Shown: positions 36,001-47,842 of the stretch, piece after piece
Position numbering within the stretch: position 1 is the first letter of the stretch
How the letters are laid out: every line of letters begins with the position of its first letter
The notes under the pieces: generated by a model
Database searches by the model: none
What the model was told of the DNA's origin: nothing
What the model saw: the letters and a program-made list of their open reading frames with translations, nothing else
Position numbers and translations under genes: made by a program
Source: Coptis chinensis
Taxonomy: Eukaryota > Streptophyta > Magnoliopsida > Ranunculales > Ranunculaceae
NCBI GenBank assembly: GCA_015680905.1
Contig: CM027379.1
Coordinates: forward strand, 102,351,001 to 102,415,000
Direction of reading: 5' to 3'
Length of the DNA: 64,000 bases

Positions 36001-37300
36001 TGCGAACGACTGATCTCTAAATTCAAGATTATGTCAACCCGGATCGTAATACAATTAAACGGCATAAGCAACTGTAATGGGACATAAACATTCTAGGACG
36101 GAAACACGGACACCCCACCCCCAAACAAATTTTTTACAACAAAGCTTAGAAAATTTGTTTTTAGCAGTGGGTCTTTTAAAGTCAGATTCCCGAGACTTCC
36201 TAGATTACTATGTTTATTCTTTAATATATATATATTTTACTTTTAAAAAGAAAAACAATAAACAAGAAAGACATAATTCACCCCATAGAGAAACGTGACT
36301 CAAAAATCCGAGAAAACATGCAAGAGTGGAAAATGTGAATTATGTCAAACGTGGACTTAGGATCCGGTACTTACAGCCACACACTCCGTAGGGAGGGCCC
36401 GGTTACCTTAATGGTGCACTCACCAATATATGGAAATGAAAGGAAATGCACCAAACACAAAAGTTGAGTCGTTTTATAGTCGATACTCGAGACTTTATCT
36501 AAACATATGTATGAACATGCAGTTTATCATATATCAACAACCGAAATAGTTGTGGATCATTCCATAAATAAATATCATAGAAAACATATCCAAACACAAT
36601 CAAGCACCAAGATTTCCTATGACGCAACCTAGTGAAATGAAAGCGAAGTCGGATAACCCTATTACGTAACCTAGCATGTACCTTCTTTTTCATTTTTGAA
36701 CGAGTGGGTGTTCTAGTAAATAAGTGTGGAAAAGTGAATGGTTGTGGAGAATATGGTGGATATGGATAAGTTGTAGAAGGACAGCATGTAAACAATGAGG
36801 ATGTGGTTTTAGCACAAAACTCATTCATGGTGTGTGTAGGGACTGTTTCAAGTTTGAAAATGAAGGTGTCAAAGGCTTTTGTCTTCTGAAGTATTTGTTT
36901 ACTAGGTGGATTTAAAAACTTATGAAGCTAATGAAGAAACAAAAGGATCGAAAGTGCAAACTCGAGATTCCTTTGAAAGGGTGGAAGGAGGGAAGTCGAG
37001 GTGGATGTTGTGGAAAGTAGTTCTTGATAGGGTGAATTATCACCTGCTCTAAGAAACTCATCGAATTGCTCATCTAGATTGGTCATATCCTCGTTACTAT
37101 GATAGTCCTCTACATCTTTGAGAAAGTCATCTATCTCATCCTCATCCGTAATATGTGTATCGACTAGTGTAGGGATGGAAATGTTGAGTCCGAACTTCCA
37201 AAGGAAAGAAATTTGGGCATATGATTATCGTGGGAACGTGTTGTTGAAATAATCTCGAGCAAAGCTCTCGATCATGCTAACCTCTCCATCCATAGATCGA
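33054..37300 (-). mobile_element. Athila-type element interior of unknown content
   Basis: Several minus-strand open stretches (33319-33504; 34232-34426; 34454-34681; 34851-35087; 35288-35533; 36499-36828) match no reverse transcriptase, RNase H or integrase that I can recognise. One near 34454-34681 is rich in charged residues. A T20 run lies at 35533-35552. The words ccacccccaaacaa occur near 34078 and 36112. This stretch could hold an element-specific extra gene or captured DNA. Fossil. Confidence 0.5.
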
Positions 37301-39500
37301 ATCGGGTAATCGCGGTCTTTGTTTTAAAAACATTGACTTCAACAAGAAGATGGCCAAAAGACATGGACATTGAACCATCGCGGCAATTAATGAGTGCATT
37401 GGCGGTTGCGCCGAAAAGGACGCTCTAAGATGATCGACAGAGTCGCTAATCGACTTACGATCGAGGATGACAAAATCAGCCGGATAGTAAAAATCCTTGA
37501 ACTTTTACCGTAACATTTTCGACCACACCCTTAGGATACTTAATAGACCGATCAGCTAATTGCAACGTCATTTTAGTGGGTTGCATCTCGTCTAGACCTA
37601 TTTGTCTATACAAATAAAACGGGAGTAAGTTAGCACTAGCCCCCAAGTCTAATGACGCGGTCGTCGTATAAGAATCTCCTAAGGTGCATTGTACGGTAGG
37701 ATCTACCGTGGTCCTTTGTACTTTAACAATTCCATTATGTTCGATAGAGTTGGGAATTGTTATGTTAAAAAGCGCCTTTTGGTATATTGGTCTTTACGCC
37801 TAGTAGTACATAATTCCTTAAGAAACTTAGCATGGTGTGGTAGCTTTTAATAGCTTCGAGGAAGGGAAGGTTTATAGTTAGATTCTTGAAAACGCCCCTA
37901 ATCTCCTCATAATTAGTATCCCTAGTTAACACGGCTAATTTTTGTGGAAACGGTGGTTTCGGCTTCTATTTTAGCAATGGTATCACCGGATGTTTAACCG
38001 TGGCTTTTCTGTTTCTTAGGTTGTGTTGTAACCGGTACCTATACGGTGGTAGGCTCTTCGGGTTTCGATTTCGGTATCTAGTAAAATAGCGGTGTATAGG
38101 GGGCTATCGGGGTAACTATAGGCATAGTTACTTTGTTATCAACCACTCTGCCCGAATCGGAGAGTGGTGATGGCATTTAGCTCACCTACATTTTCATATT
38201 CATTACTAGTATTATCGGTTATCTCAAAGGTCTGTATTTGTTGTTTTAGGATTAGGTATTGCGTGACACGGAAATACACCTTTGGGTTGGGCTTTATCTT
38301 GAGCCAACCGTTGGGTTAAATTATTAACGGATTGTAGAAGCCGCTTGGTTAGATTGAGCCATGGTTTGGAAAAGTTTTTGGCTCACTTGTATGAAGGTGT
38401 CAAGACGATCCGTTTGTGTGGGTGTAGTAGTCACGGGTGGTGTGAACTATTTCCGTGCATTATTTATCGGTGGATTTTGATAATTATTATTTACCTAACA
38501 ATACCTCTATTAGCATTATAATTATTATAACTACCTTGACTTTGTGCTTGACCTTGTCGAGGTTGCACTTGGTTGTTATAATTATTAAAATTACCCGACC
38601 ACGCCCTTGACGTGGAGCTTGGTTAAAACTATGTGTTGGCCTAACATATTGATTATTGTACCTCGGAGGTGTGGCGTGTTGGTTATTTCTCCAACCGAAG
38701 TTGGGATTATCTCTCCAAGGGGCGTTAGTTCACTATTAATGGAACAAGCCCTGTTCATAGGCTATAGGGCCGATGGGGAATCGGGATGCTCGTGGCTCCA
38801 AATGAAACTACATGGATTTGAATTTACGCTCATGACGGGATAGGCTTTTGTTGAACGTAAAATGGCCTCTACCTTTTTAGTGAGTGATTCGATTAGAGTT
38901 TTAAGCTCGGGATCGTGTTTAATTTCAAACATACCGGCGGCCTTAACTGTATTTGATGAACTAGCGGAGCGGTGGATATTATCACTACCCCCCCAGTTGT
39001 TATTTCGCTTAGTTTGATCCTCTAAAAATTTATAAGCCTCCGAGGCTCCTTTGCTTAAGAAACTACCCCATTCATTATGTCTATGACTTCTTTATGGTGG
39101 TGTAGAAGTCCTTTGAAAAAGGCACGAACTAACGTGTCTTTCGCTAAGTTATGATGTGGACACTCTATAAGGAGATCGGTGAAACGATTCCAAGCCTCTG
39201 AAAATGATTCATGAGGATTTTGTCGAAAAAAATGAATCTTGGAAAGCATCTCATCCGTCTTTAGGGGTGGGTAAAAATGTTCCATAAACAGCTGAACAAG
39301 TTTAGCCCACGAGTCCACATAATTAGGCGCTTTGGCGCTAACCAAGACGCCTTTATCGGCTAAGGTGAAAGGGAATACCCCGAGTTTAATTTGTTCCGCA
39401 CCAACCGTAGGATGGTGGAATGTTGTTAGGACTTGTTCAATCCCACGATAATGCCGATAAGGTTTTTCATGGTCTAATCCATGAAAAACGGGTAACAAAT
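37300..39500 (-). mobile_element. Athila-type gag and protease region
   Basis: Gag at 39055-39498 reads YVDSWAKLVQLFMEHFYPPL, FRQNPHESFSEAWNRFTDLL and ECPHHNLAKDTLVRAFFKGL, the Athila gag pattern. Further on (about 38460-38700) comes the Asn/Gln/Arg-rich gag tail, and at 37480-37900 protease-region wording typical of Athila (KLPHHAKFLKELCTTRR; SIKYPKGVVENV). Fossil; broken. Confidence 0.82.
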
Positions 39501-40266
39501 TAAAATATTTGGGGATTCAAAATCCCCCAATCGGGTCCGCTAGAACGATGCAAGATTTGGGGCTATCGCTCAAGGCTTTGTAGAAGTCAAAGAGAGGAGT
39601 CTTCTTCTTCCGGGCATTGGTCGTGACGTGTGTGTGAAATAGTAGCTAGAGGTGTAGTGGGTGGTATACTAGATAGACTTGTTTGTTGACGCTTGTTGGG
39701 TAATTACGCTCGGTGTTTTGTTCGCCGCACCTTAATCTCATACAAGGCTAAAACCAAACTTAGCTAAACACATCAACACTCCAAACAATTCTGATATACT
39801 AGTATAAACTTCTAACAGGAGATGTGAGGTGTGGAAGAAAGGAATACCTGATGCGTCCTTGCTTCGCTTATGAATAGCGTCTTGTTTACGCGTGTTCAGT
39901 GTATATAACAAGTTAGAACACTGAAAAACTTGAAATATCAAAGTTCGAATCAAAACTTTAGAATTCCTGAAAAATATAGCTTAGGGCGCGGGTGCGCTCG
40001 CATAGGGCGCGGTCGCGCTCCGTGTAATCTTCAAATTACAGTGTTTTAGGGAGGGTCGCTCCACATAGGGGGGGCGGCTCGCTTTAAGGTTCCAGTTATA
40101 GAGCAGCGCCCTTATAGGTCTTGTCGCGCGTCGGTGTATTTTTCCCGGAACTTTTCAACGCTGAATCGGAAAACCACAGTAGGAATCAAACAAGGGTGGG
40201 TGGGTGAAATGGGACTTTAAGAAAATTACTTACACTATGAAAACAATGCGAAAGTGAAACTAAGAT

Positions 40267-40280
40267 GGCAGCGGCGCCAT
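40267..40280 (-). other. Athila-type primer binding site
   Basis: The minus strand reads ATGGCGCCGCTGCC directly after the LTR end, close to the tRNA-Asp complement used by Athila elements. Confidence 0.65.
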
Positions 40281-40281
40281 T

Positions 40282-43200
40282 TGATAAAACATAAAATGAA
40301 TAGTTTACCTACGAAATGAACGATGAAACTCAAAACGTAAGTAAACTAAAACTATTTACGTGCCTATGTTTATCAAAGATTATACTATCAATCCTATGAG
40401 ATATAGTGGAGTAGAGTGATTCGTCCCACTCCTAGTCCTTCCGCATGCTGTGTTCTCTACGTATAAGTATTCTTACTCTAAAGTCTAATGAAGGATTTAC
40501 GAAGTGGCAACTAGACTACGATGCAACTACCCACAAGATGCAACTAGTCGATTATCAGAACAACTATGGGAATGCTACGTTGATTCGATGATAAGGAGTT
40601 AGAGGGGGATTGATTCCACTTTAACTCAACTTAATCCTATTAACGACGAATCGTCGAAATCCGACTTGAACTGCTTCGAAGAACAATTGGTTCTTCCTAA
40701 TCCCTAATTACACATGGCATTCCTACCAATTCATAACTAGCATGTGAACGATTAAACCCATTCTCATGGTGAACTAATCCTTTCTAGACTGGAAGGGAAA
40801 TTACGACGACTCTACGATAATCGGAATCAAGCTTTCATCAAGGTTTCTCAACCCCCTCTAATGGAGGTTTAGCCGAGAATCATTACGCAATCACTTCCGA
40901 TTAAATTAAAACTAAACATAATATAAAGAATTGAAATTTACTAATCTAAATTAAACAATAATTAAAATCTAATTAATAACTAAGAATTGAATAACAAGTA
41001 ATAAATTAAATCAAATCTAACACAAATGTAAATGACAAGAATCGAAATTAACAAACTAGCTATTTTATTAATCAAACTAATTAAGAGTAATGATTCTAAG
41101 AGTTTAATCTAAAACAAGAATTGAATATAAACTAAACTAAATTTAATTAAATAAAAACTAGATCTATTGTTTTAGGTCTAAAACTAGCTACCTTAACTAT
41201 CTACCCTATCTACCATTAACAAAGAGCTAAGCTTTGGTTTTTATACTTTCAGATCCAAAAATCGTGCATGGGCTTGGAGCCACGTTTTGGGCCAGAGAAT
41301 CAGGCCCAAAACCCAATTCTTTCAGTCCAAAAAGGCATCTTCAGCTGCAGTTGGCTTCAACAGACTTTTCATCCACTTGTGCTCCTCTGATTGGATCAAA
41401 ACTTAGACCATTGGAAATCTCTTTCTGAGCCGGTCGTTTTGACATAAGGTAGGCCCCATTCCGAGGTCTGAGTCCAAAGATATGGCCTTCGGAAGTTCTG
41501 CTGACTTTGTGTGTTGTTTCTGCCCGCGTCGACTTTTCAGCTTTTGACCGGGCTTTAGAAAGGCTTTGTCTTCTTGAATCTTGGCCTTTAATCACGGAAC
41601 TCCTTAGTAACCGACCTTTGCTTCTTTATCTCGCTAAAGTGGCACATTTCGCATTATAATGGACTTTGAAGCCCTGAAATGCATAAAACACGTAATCGGT
41701 GTTAACTCTTAATTATTACTTACATAATTGGTCTAAAAGTATGTCCATTCTGAGGGTTAAAACTACAGTTTTGGGCTCTTATCAAACCACCCCAAACAGC
41801 ATTTTTGCTTGTCCTCAAGCAAAGATGAGAAATTAGAATAAGTGACCAAAAATGGAGTTCTAACTACTCTCGTTTCACTGAAAGTCGCGATTGCATTGAC
41901 CATATGCAACAAGGCCTTAAACCACTAGGAATTCCCTAGTGGGACGAAGTTATAGCCTCGTGAGAGTTTTCCAAAGTGAAGGTACTCACAAACTTCATCT
42001 ATACTACAACGCACTAAGAAATAAAACTATTGTTTCCTTTATTCATGCCCTAAATTAACTATACCTCTCACTAGCAATGCATATAGAGTAATCAAGTCGA
42101 AACCTAAGCTAATATATACATAATAATCAATCATCTACCATAAACATATATACAATGAGTAATACTATGAAATGCCTAGCATGTTCGTTTCTGAAACTCG
42201 GAATAGCGTCCTTAAGTAGGTTCTCACAATAATAGTCAAGATACAACACTCGATTTTTCCACTCAAGTTCCGGCATTTACTCCAAAGATTAAAGCAGTGG
42301 GCACACTTTACCTTACAATCTCAATGACAACAAGGAAGCCGAGTCGATCAAACACATCCGCCACTTACTATCACACTAACCTATTCCTAATTGAGCTAGA
42401 GGTCTTTATTAGGTGTTGCATGGGATTAGGAGATGGTTTAAGAAGGAAAGAAATGGATATTCAAAAACAAGTCCGAGATAATAGAGTTTCATATTATGTA
42501 ACTTAGAGAAAACCTTGTTATTTTCTTTTTGCTTCTATACTTTGTTTCCATCCTTAGCCATATTTTTTTTTCTTTTTCTTTTCTTTGGCTTTTTACTCCC
42601 TTTTATTCTATTTTTGGAGTTTTTATTTTATTTCTATTTTTATTTTTCTTTTCTTTGGATGGAAACTTCTTTTCTTTATTTTCCTCAAGCAATTAACTAA
42701 CTTTTGTTTACACAATGGTTTTTTTTCTTCTTTCTTCCTCATTCTATTCTCAGACTTATTTAAATTGGGTAGGTTGAATTTTTTAGTTTGTTTTGTTTTT
42801 TGTAACAGGTAAAGGAATTGTGGTTTATGGAAGGCTAAAGAAAGGCTCGAGGGGCTTAACTAGCGGAAAATAATTCATAGGTTTGAATTTCTGGCTATAT
42901 CGATCCAAAGAGGGCCTAAATTCTCGCTTAGGATATGGCATAGTGATCAAGCAAGTGGACGTGTGATTTCTCTATCCGGATTTTACTTCTTCATTGTGTC
43001 ATTTCTCAAATGTTTCGCTCATATAAGGCTTTAGGCTATATTCTCACAGGATTTGTAGAATAAGTACTCTAGCCTAGATTTCAGAAACTTACTGCTAACA
43101 ATCATAGATACTCATGTAATATATTTATAGATAGATGCAAAGATTATTACCTACATATTAACCTAAGTTTCTAACAATTATTCTGATGCAAAAGCTACGT

Positions 43201-44173
43201 GAGACTTCTAGATTGTTAAGAGCATAGAGAAATAAAATAATACCACTATTCCTAAGTGTATAGCATAACTTATTTATTTATATTTTTGAATTTTTGAAAT
43301 TTTAACTAAAAAACAAATGCATATTATACATATCTATATCCTAACATATGCCTTAATTACACGTGTTTCTATGCCCCCCCCCCCCCCCAAACAAGAAGCA
43401 TGCTTTGTCCTCAAAGTATTGTAAATAAAGAGGGTAGGAAAAATATCATTGAAACGTGTGAAATTCGGAACATCCGCAAAAAAAAAGTTAGAACGTGCTA
43501 AAAATAGGAAATAAAATCGACGCTTGAACTCTATCTGAAGTTCTACCCATTATGGGGTTAACAAGAATGAAATTGCTTGGGACATAAGCGCACTAACTAG
43601 AATGAAAACTTACCTTATCTCCCCGCGATACTCATCATCTTCCTCATCCTCTTCTTCCATAAAGAAGTGAGGTTCCTTTAAGCGCCCTGCCATGCCATGA
43701 TAATTTGTCGCTTCCCGCCATTTATCATCTATTATTGCTAACCTATTAAGTGCTACTTGAGTCCGACGGGGTGTAGGGTGCAACCTCGATGAGGTTGTAT
43801 CCTCCACCACTTTCCAAGTCGCTTAACGGAAAGATCGAATAATACTATTGGTGGGTGCGTGCGATTAATAGGCCGTAATCCAATCCGTGAAACGTGTACA
43901 AAAAACAGGAAAGAAACATAGCATAATACGGGAAACTAGAACAGGCATAAGAAGGAACTTATGCCTCTTGCTATGGGATCTAGCTAAACTAGACATCAAG
44001 GTTCAGGGGAGGTCATGACACATACGTCCCGTGGCTAAAGCAAGGAAGACGCTGCAAGTGGCATCATTCACAGAAGAAAAACGTCATTCCCCTAAAATGT
44101 TTAGCATGATCCAAAACATAACAGTTCCTATGTTCATGGACAGGCTACCAAAGGCGACGTTATATTCCCCTTG
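40282..44173 (-). repeat. Athila-type LTR, right copy
   Basis: Direct repeat of 29196-33053 with small differences. Its outer end meets a 36-bp copy of Tat sequence (44172-44207). Confidence 0.88.
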
Positions 44174-44207
44174 ACCTATACTGGGTACGACTCGACAACC
44201 CCCAGTT
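44172..44207 (+). repeat. 36-bp exact duplication at the nested junction
   Basis: Bases 44172-44207 are identical to 45038-45073, in the linker between the two RNase H domains of the Tat element. The copy stands exactly between the Athila LTR and the resumed Tat reverse transcriptase. Confidence 0.92.
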
Positions 44208-45060
44208 TGAAAGGTTGATAGGCGACATTGTGGAGGTGTATGTCGACGATCTCTTGATCAAAAGCCTAAAACGGGGAGACCATCTCTCCCACCTAAAACG
44301 TGCTTTTGACATTCTCCGAAAGTATCGCATGAAACTCAACCACGCGAAATGTGCATTCGTCGTCTCATCAGGAAAGTTCTTAGGGTATCTGGTTACTAAG
44401 AAAGGAATTGAGGCAAACCCAGATCAGATCCGGGCGCTCATAGAAATGCCTTCTCCTAAAAACATGAAAGAGGTTCAAAAGGTTACAAGCATGTTAGCAG
44501 CTCTAAACAAGTTCATCTCCAAGAGTTCAGATAAGTGCAAACCTCTATTTCAGTTACTGTAAAAAAATACCTCATTTGCATGGACGGAAGAATGCCAAAA
44601 AGCATTCGATCAACTCAAAACGTACCTAGGGGCACCACCAATCCTTTCCAAACCAATTGAGGGAGAAGTTTTAGGTTTTTATCTTTGTTCATCTAATTAC
44701 GGTCTCAGTTATGTATTGATACGTGTGGACGAAAAGAAGGTTGAAAAATCTGTCTATTTCCTGAGCCGAACACTCCTACCAGCAGAAGCAACGTATCCTA
44801 AACTCGAAAGAGTCGTTTTAGCCTTTGTTTTTACAGCAGAGAAATTACGACCATACTTCCAATCCCACACTATCAGAGTGATCATGGAGTACCAGTTACG
44901 ATCAGTTCTAGAAAGACTGAATAGGTCAAGAAGGTTAGCTAAATGGTCCGTGCAATTGTCAGAGTATGATATTATCTACGTCCCAAGAATCTTAGAGAAG
45001 GGTCAGGCACTAGCAGAATTCTTAGGAAATTTTCCAATGACCTATACTGGGTACGACTCG
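44208..45060 (+). mobile_element. Tat element reverse transcriptase (second part) and RNase H
   Basis: YVDDLLIKS lies near 44238, then LNHAKCAFVVSSGKFLGYLV and, in the RNase H part, YFLSRTLLPAEATYPKLERV and RLAKWSVQLSEYDIIYVPR. Fossil; broken. Confidence 0.9.
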
Positions 45061-45129
45061 ACAACCCCCAGTTCAGATGATGGCATTCTGACTGAATCTC
45101 CAAGCACCCACCCAGACCCTTGGGAGCCG

Positions 45130-45500
45130 AGCTCCAGATGGCGACTGTTTGTGGATGGGTCTTCAAATGACAAAGGCGCAGGAGTTAGAGCTGTGTTAGT
45201 TACTTCTAACAACATGAGACTGAATAAATCCATCCGATTAGGTTGGAATGCCTCTAACAATGAGACAGAGTATGAGGCGACATTAACTGGCCTCACAATG
45301 GCTCTTGACCTGGGCCTTACACACCTCACAGTTTTTAGTGACTCACAGCTGGTTGTGTTTCAAGTTAATGGGGGATACGAGGCCATGGACGAACGAATGA
45401 ACAAATACCTGGAACTAGTAAGGGGTCTTCAGGGCTAGTTTGAGAATATTCAGTTTTATCAGCTGCCTCGGTCAGAAAATCGGCACGCAGATGTTGCCTC
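45130..45500 (+). mobile_element. Tat element second (archaeal-type) RNase H domain
   Basis: WRLFVDGSSNDKGAGVRAVL, then NNETEYEATLTGLTMALDLG and FSDSQLVVFQVNG give the DGS, E and SDS motifs of a second RNase H, a lineage mark of Tat elements. Fossil. Confidence 0.88.
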
Positions 45501-45599
45501 AATGTTGGGCAACAATGAGTCTCGCTTCATCCCGGTAGAGTTCCAAGACAAACCTAGTATCCAAGCACTCGCTACTACCACAGTTTGTGTTATTCCAAC

Positions 45600-46830
45600 C
45601 ACCACACCAAATTGGATGGATCCATACAAGTCTTACCTCAAAGACGGAACACTCCCAAAAGATAAGAACACAACAAGGCGTATGCTTGCAAAGGTACCAC
45701 GATTCACCCTCATTGAAGATGATCTCTACAAAAAGTCCTTTTTGGGATCTCATCTCCAATGCCTCTCCCCAGACCTCACTTAACAAGTCTTGCGAGAAGC
45801 TCATAAAGGAATTTGTGGCAATCACACTGGGGGCAGAACACTAGCTTTCAAGATCCGAAGACATAGATATTTTTGGCCTTATATGCAAAAGGATGCACAA
45901 GTTTTTGCCCGCAAATGTGAAAAGTGTCAATGATATGCCCCACTTATTCATGCTCTAACAACATAACTGCACCCGTTGGCCAGCTCATGGCCATTTGCAT
46001 AGTGGGGAACTGACATTGTAGGACCCTTGCCACCAGATCCCGACAATATCAAATTCTTACTGGTCCCAACGAATTACTTCACCAAGTGGATAGAAGCAGT
46101 TCCCCTTGTTTTCATTCGGGAACAGGACGTCAAAAAGTTTATTTGGAACAACATTGTATGCAAGTTTGGCATACTGAAAGTTATCATATTAAATAATGGG
46201 CAACAGTTCGTAGGCGGATTTATCGCTGAACTCTGTGAGGAGTTTCACATTACCCATTTGTTCTCAACTCCCAGGTATCCACAAGGTAATGGCCAGGCTA
46301 AAGCCTCCAATAGGGTTATTTTGGATAACATGAAGCGCAAGTTAGATGACGTGAAAGGATTATGGGTCGAGGAACTCCCTAATGTCCTATAGGCATAACG
46401 AACTACACCCAGACGATCAACTGGTGAGTCCCGATTTTCACTGACCTACGGAACTGAAGCTGTCATACCTCCAGAACTGGTTGCTCCCACTCAGAAGTCG
46501 GACATTGTGCACACCCTGGACAATGAGGAACTATTATGTAGAGAAATGGATCTCTTAGATAAAAAAACGAGAAGGTGTCGCACTGCGCTTAGCTGCCAAC
46601 CAACAGATTCTGAAAAAATCATACGACAAGAGAGTCCGAATTCGATCTTTCAAATCTGGCGATCTGGTTCTGTACGAGATCCCAGAGCCTAACGGCAAGC
46701 TTGAGCCCAACTGGGAAGGACCATACATCATCGATAAGGTTGGCAGAACAGGCTTTTACTACCTACGAATTGTTGAAGGGGACGTTCTTGTCAAACCATG
46801 GAACGACAGCACCTTCGCAAGTACTATCAA
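45600..46830 (+). mobile_element. Tat element integrase region
   Basis: Zinc-binding part near 45780-45935, core from about 46010 (TNYFTKWIEAVPL, ITHLFSTPRYPQGNGQAKAS), and a C-terminal part with SGDLVLYEIPEPNGKLEPNW near 46655-46720 read in another frame. Fossil; broken. Confidence 0.87.
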
Positions 46831-47842
46831 TAATTTGTTATTTCATGCTTCTTTATGCATTGTTATTCTCTCCGGTAATCAATAAAGTTCCTCACCTTGC
46901 AATCGAATTTATTCCTTACGTAAGTTCTTTATTTATTATCCACAGTGAACTAAGCCTTTAGGAAATTATCTTCTCACTATCTGTTCAAGAATATTGTATG
47001 CCAATTTGCTTTAGAACCAATGATACTAAGTTTGGGGAAGTTAAGTTGTATGCAAGTTCCTTTCTCGTCCCCATGCAGCCTGAACTGTACGCCAGTTCTT
47101 TCAGACTGCGATTATCCTCGATGAGTTAAGCCTTTAGGGAATCTAACCACACTAACTCTTCAGTAAATTATATGCCAACTTGACTTGGAACAAGAGATAG
47201 TGTTCTTGGGAGCCTGAACTGTATGCCAGTTCCTAGAGCTCTCATAACATCACACATGGGAGTTGCTGGGAAGGTCTGGGTTGGATCCAGATCCTAGCAC
47301 GCAATCATTGGCCTAGAATTATATCGGCATGATGGCGCTGAGGAAGACTTCCACACTATTGTTCTGGCGAATAAAAATAAATAGGACCTATCGTTATTAA
47401 GCACAGTGTTGTGCTCAAGACACCAAGTTACTTTCGCGACAAAGCATGGCTCCTCAGGGCACTATGTCTCTATTATGATCAAACTTTCAGTTACAGTTAA
47501 CTTGAATGGCTCCCATGACATCCTTATCAGATTCTGGATATGCCTCATTTTAACTTGTTTAGCCTACTAGGGTCACCTATTGTTGTTTTAAATAAACTTT
47601 GGGGGAATAAAGGGTAGAATATGCATAGTAATACATGTCATTATACGCTGTATAACATAGAATGCTTTAAATGCATGCATAAATTAGAAGAGCTATAGAG
47701 CTCAGTAAATTAAATTGTATGTGAGCAACATGGCTCAATAACATAGAAATAGAAATTGTATGTGAGCAACACGGCTCAATATTACAAACCCAGAGAAATA
47801 TTGTTTTTGAATAAGCGTACCTTGAATTGAATAACTAAGTCT
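46831..47842 (+). mobile_element. Tat element 3' non-coding stretch with short repeats
   Basis: Words such as gaactgtatgccagttc recur several times (46990-47240), and tgtatgtgagcaacatggctcaata occurs twice near 47716-47785. No coding match. Confidence 0.6.

Larger units (their letters stand above)
29196..44173 (-). mobile_element. Athila-type Ty3/gypsy fossil with 3.9-kb LTRs
   Basis: Two direct copies of about 3.9 kb (29196-33053 and 40282-44173) begin TGATAAAACATAAAATGAAT on the + strand and enclose 7.2 kb. On the minus strand, next to the right LTR, come a primer site, an Athila-type gag and a protease. No reverse transcriptase or integrase is recognised in the remaining interior. The first 300 LTR bases are about 98% alike, so this is the youngest layer of the stack. 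Broken, and inserted in the Tat reverse transcriptase region. Confidence 0.85.
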
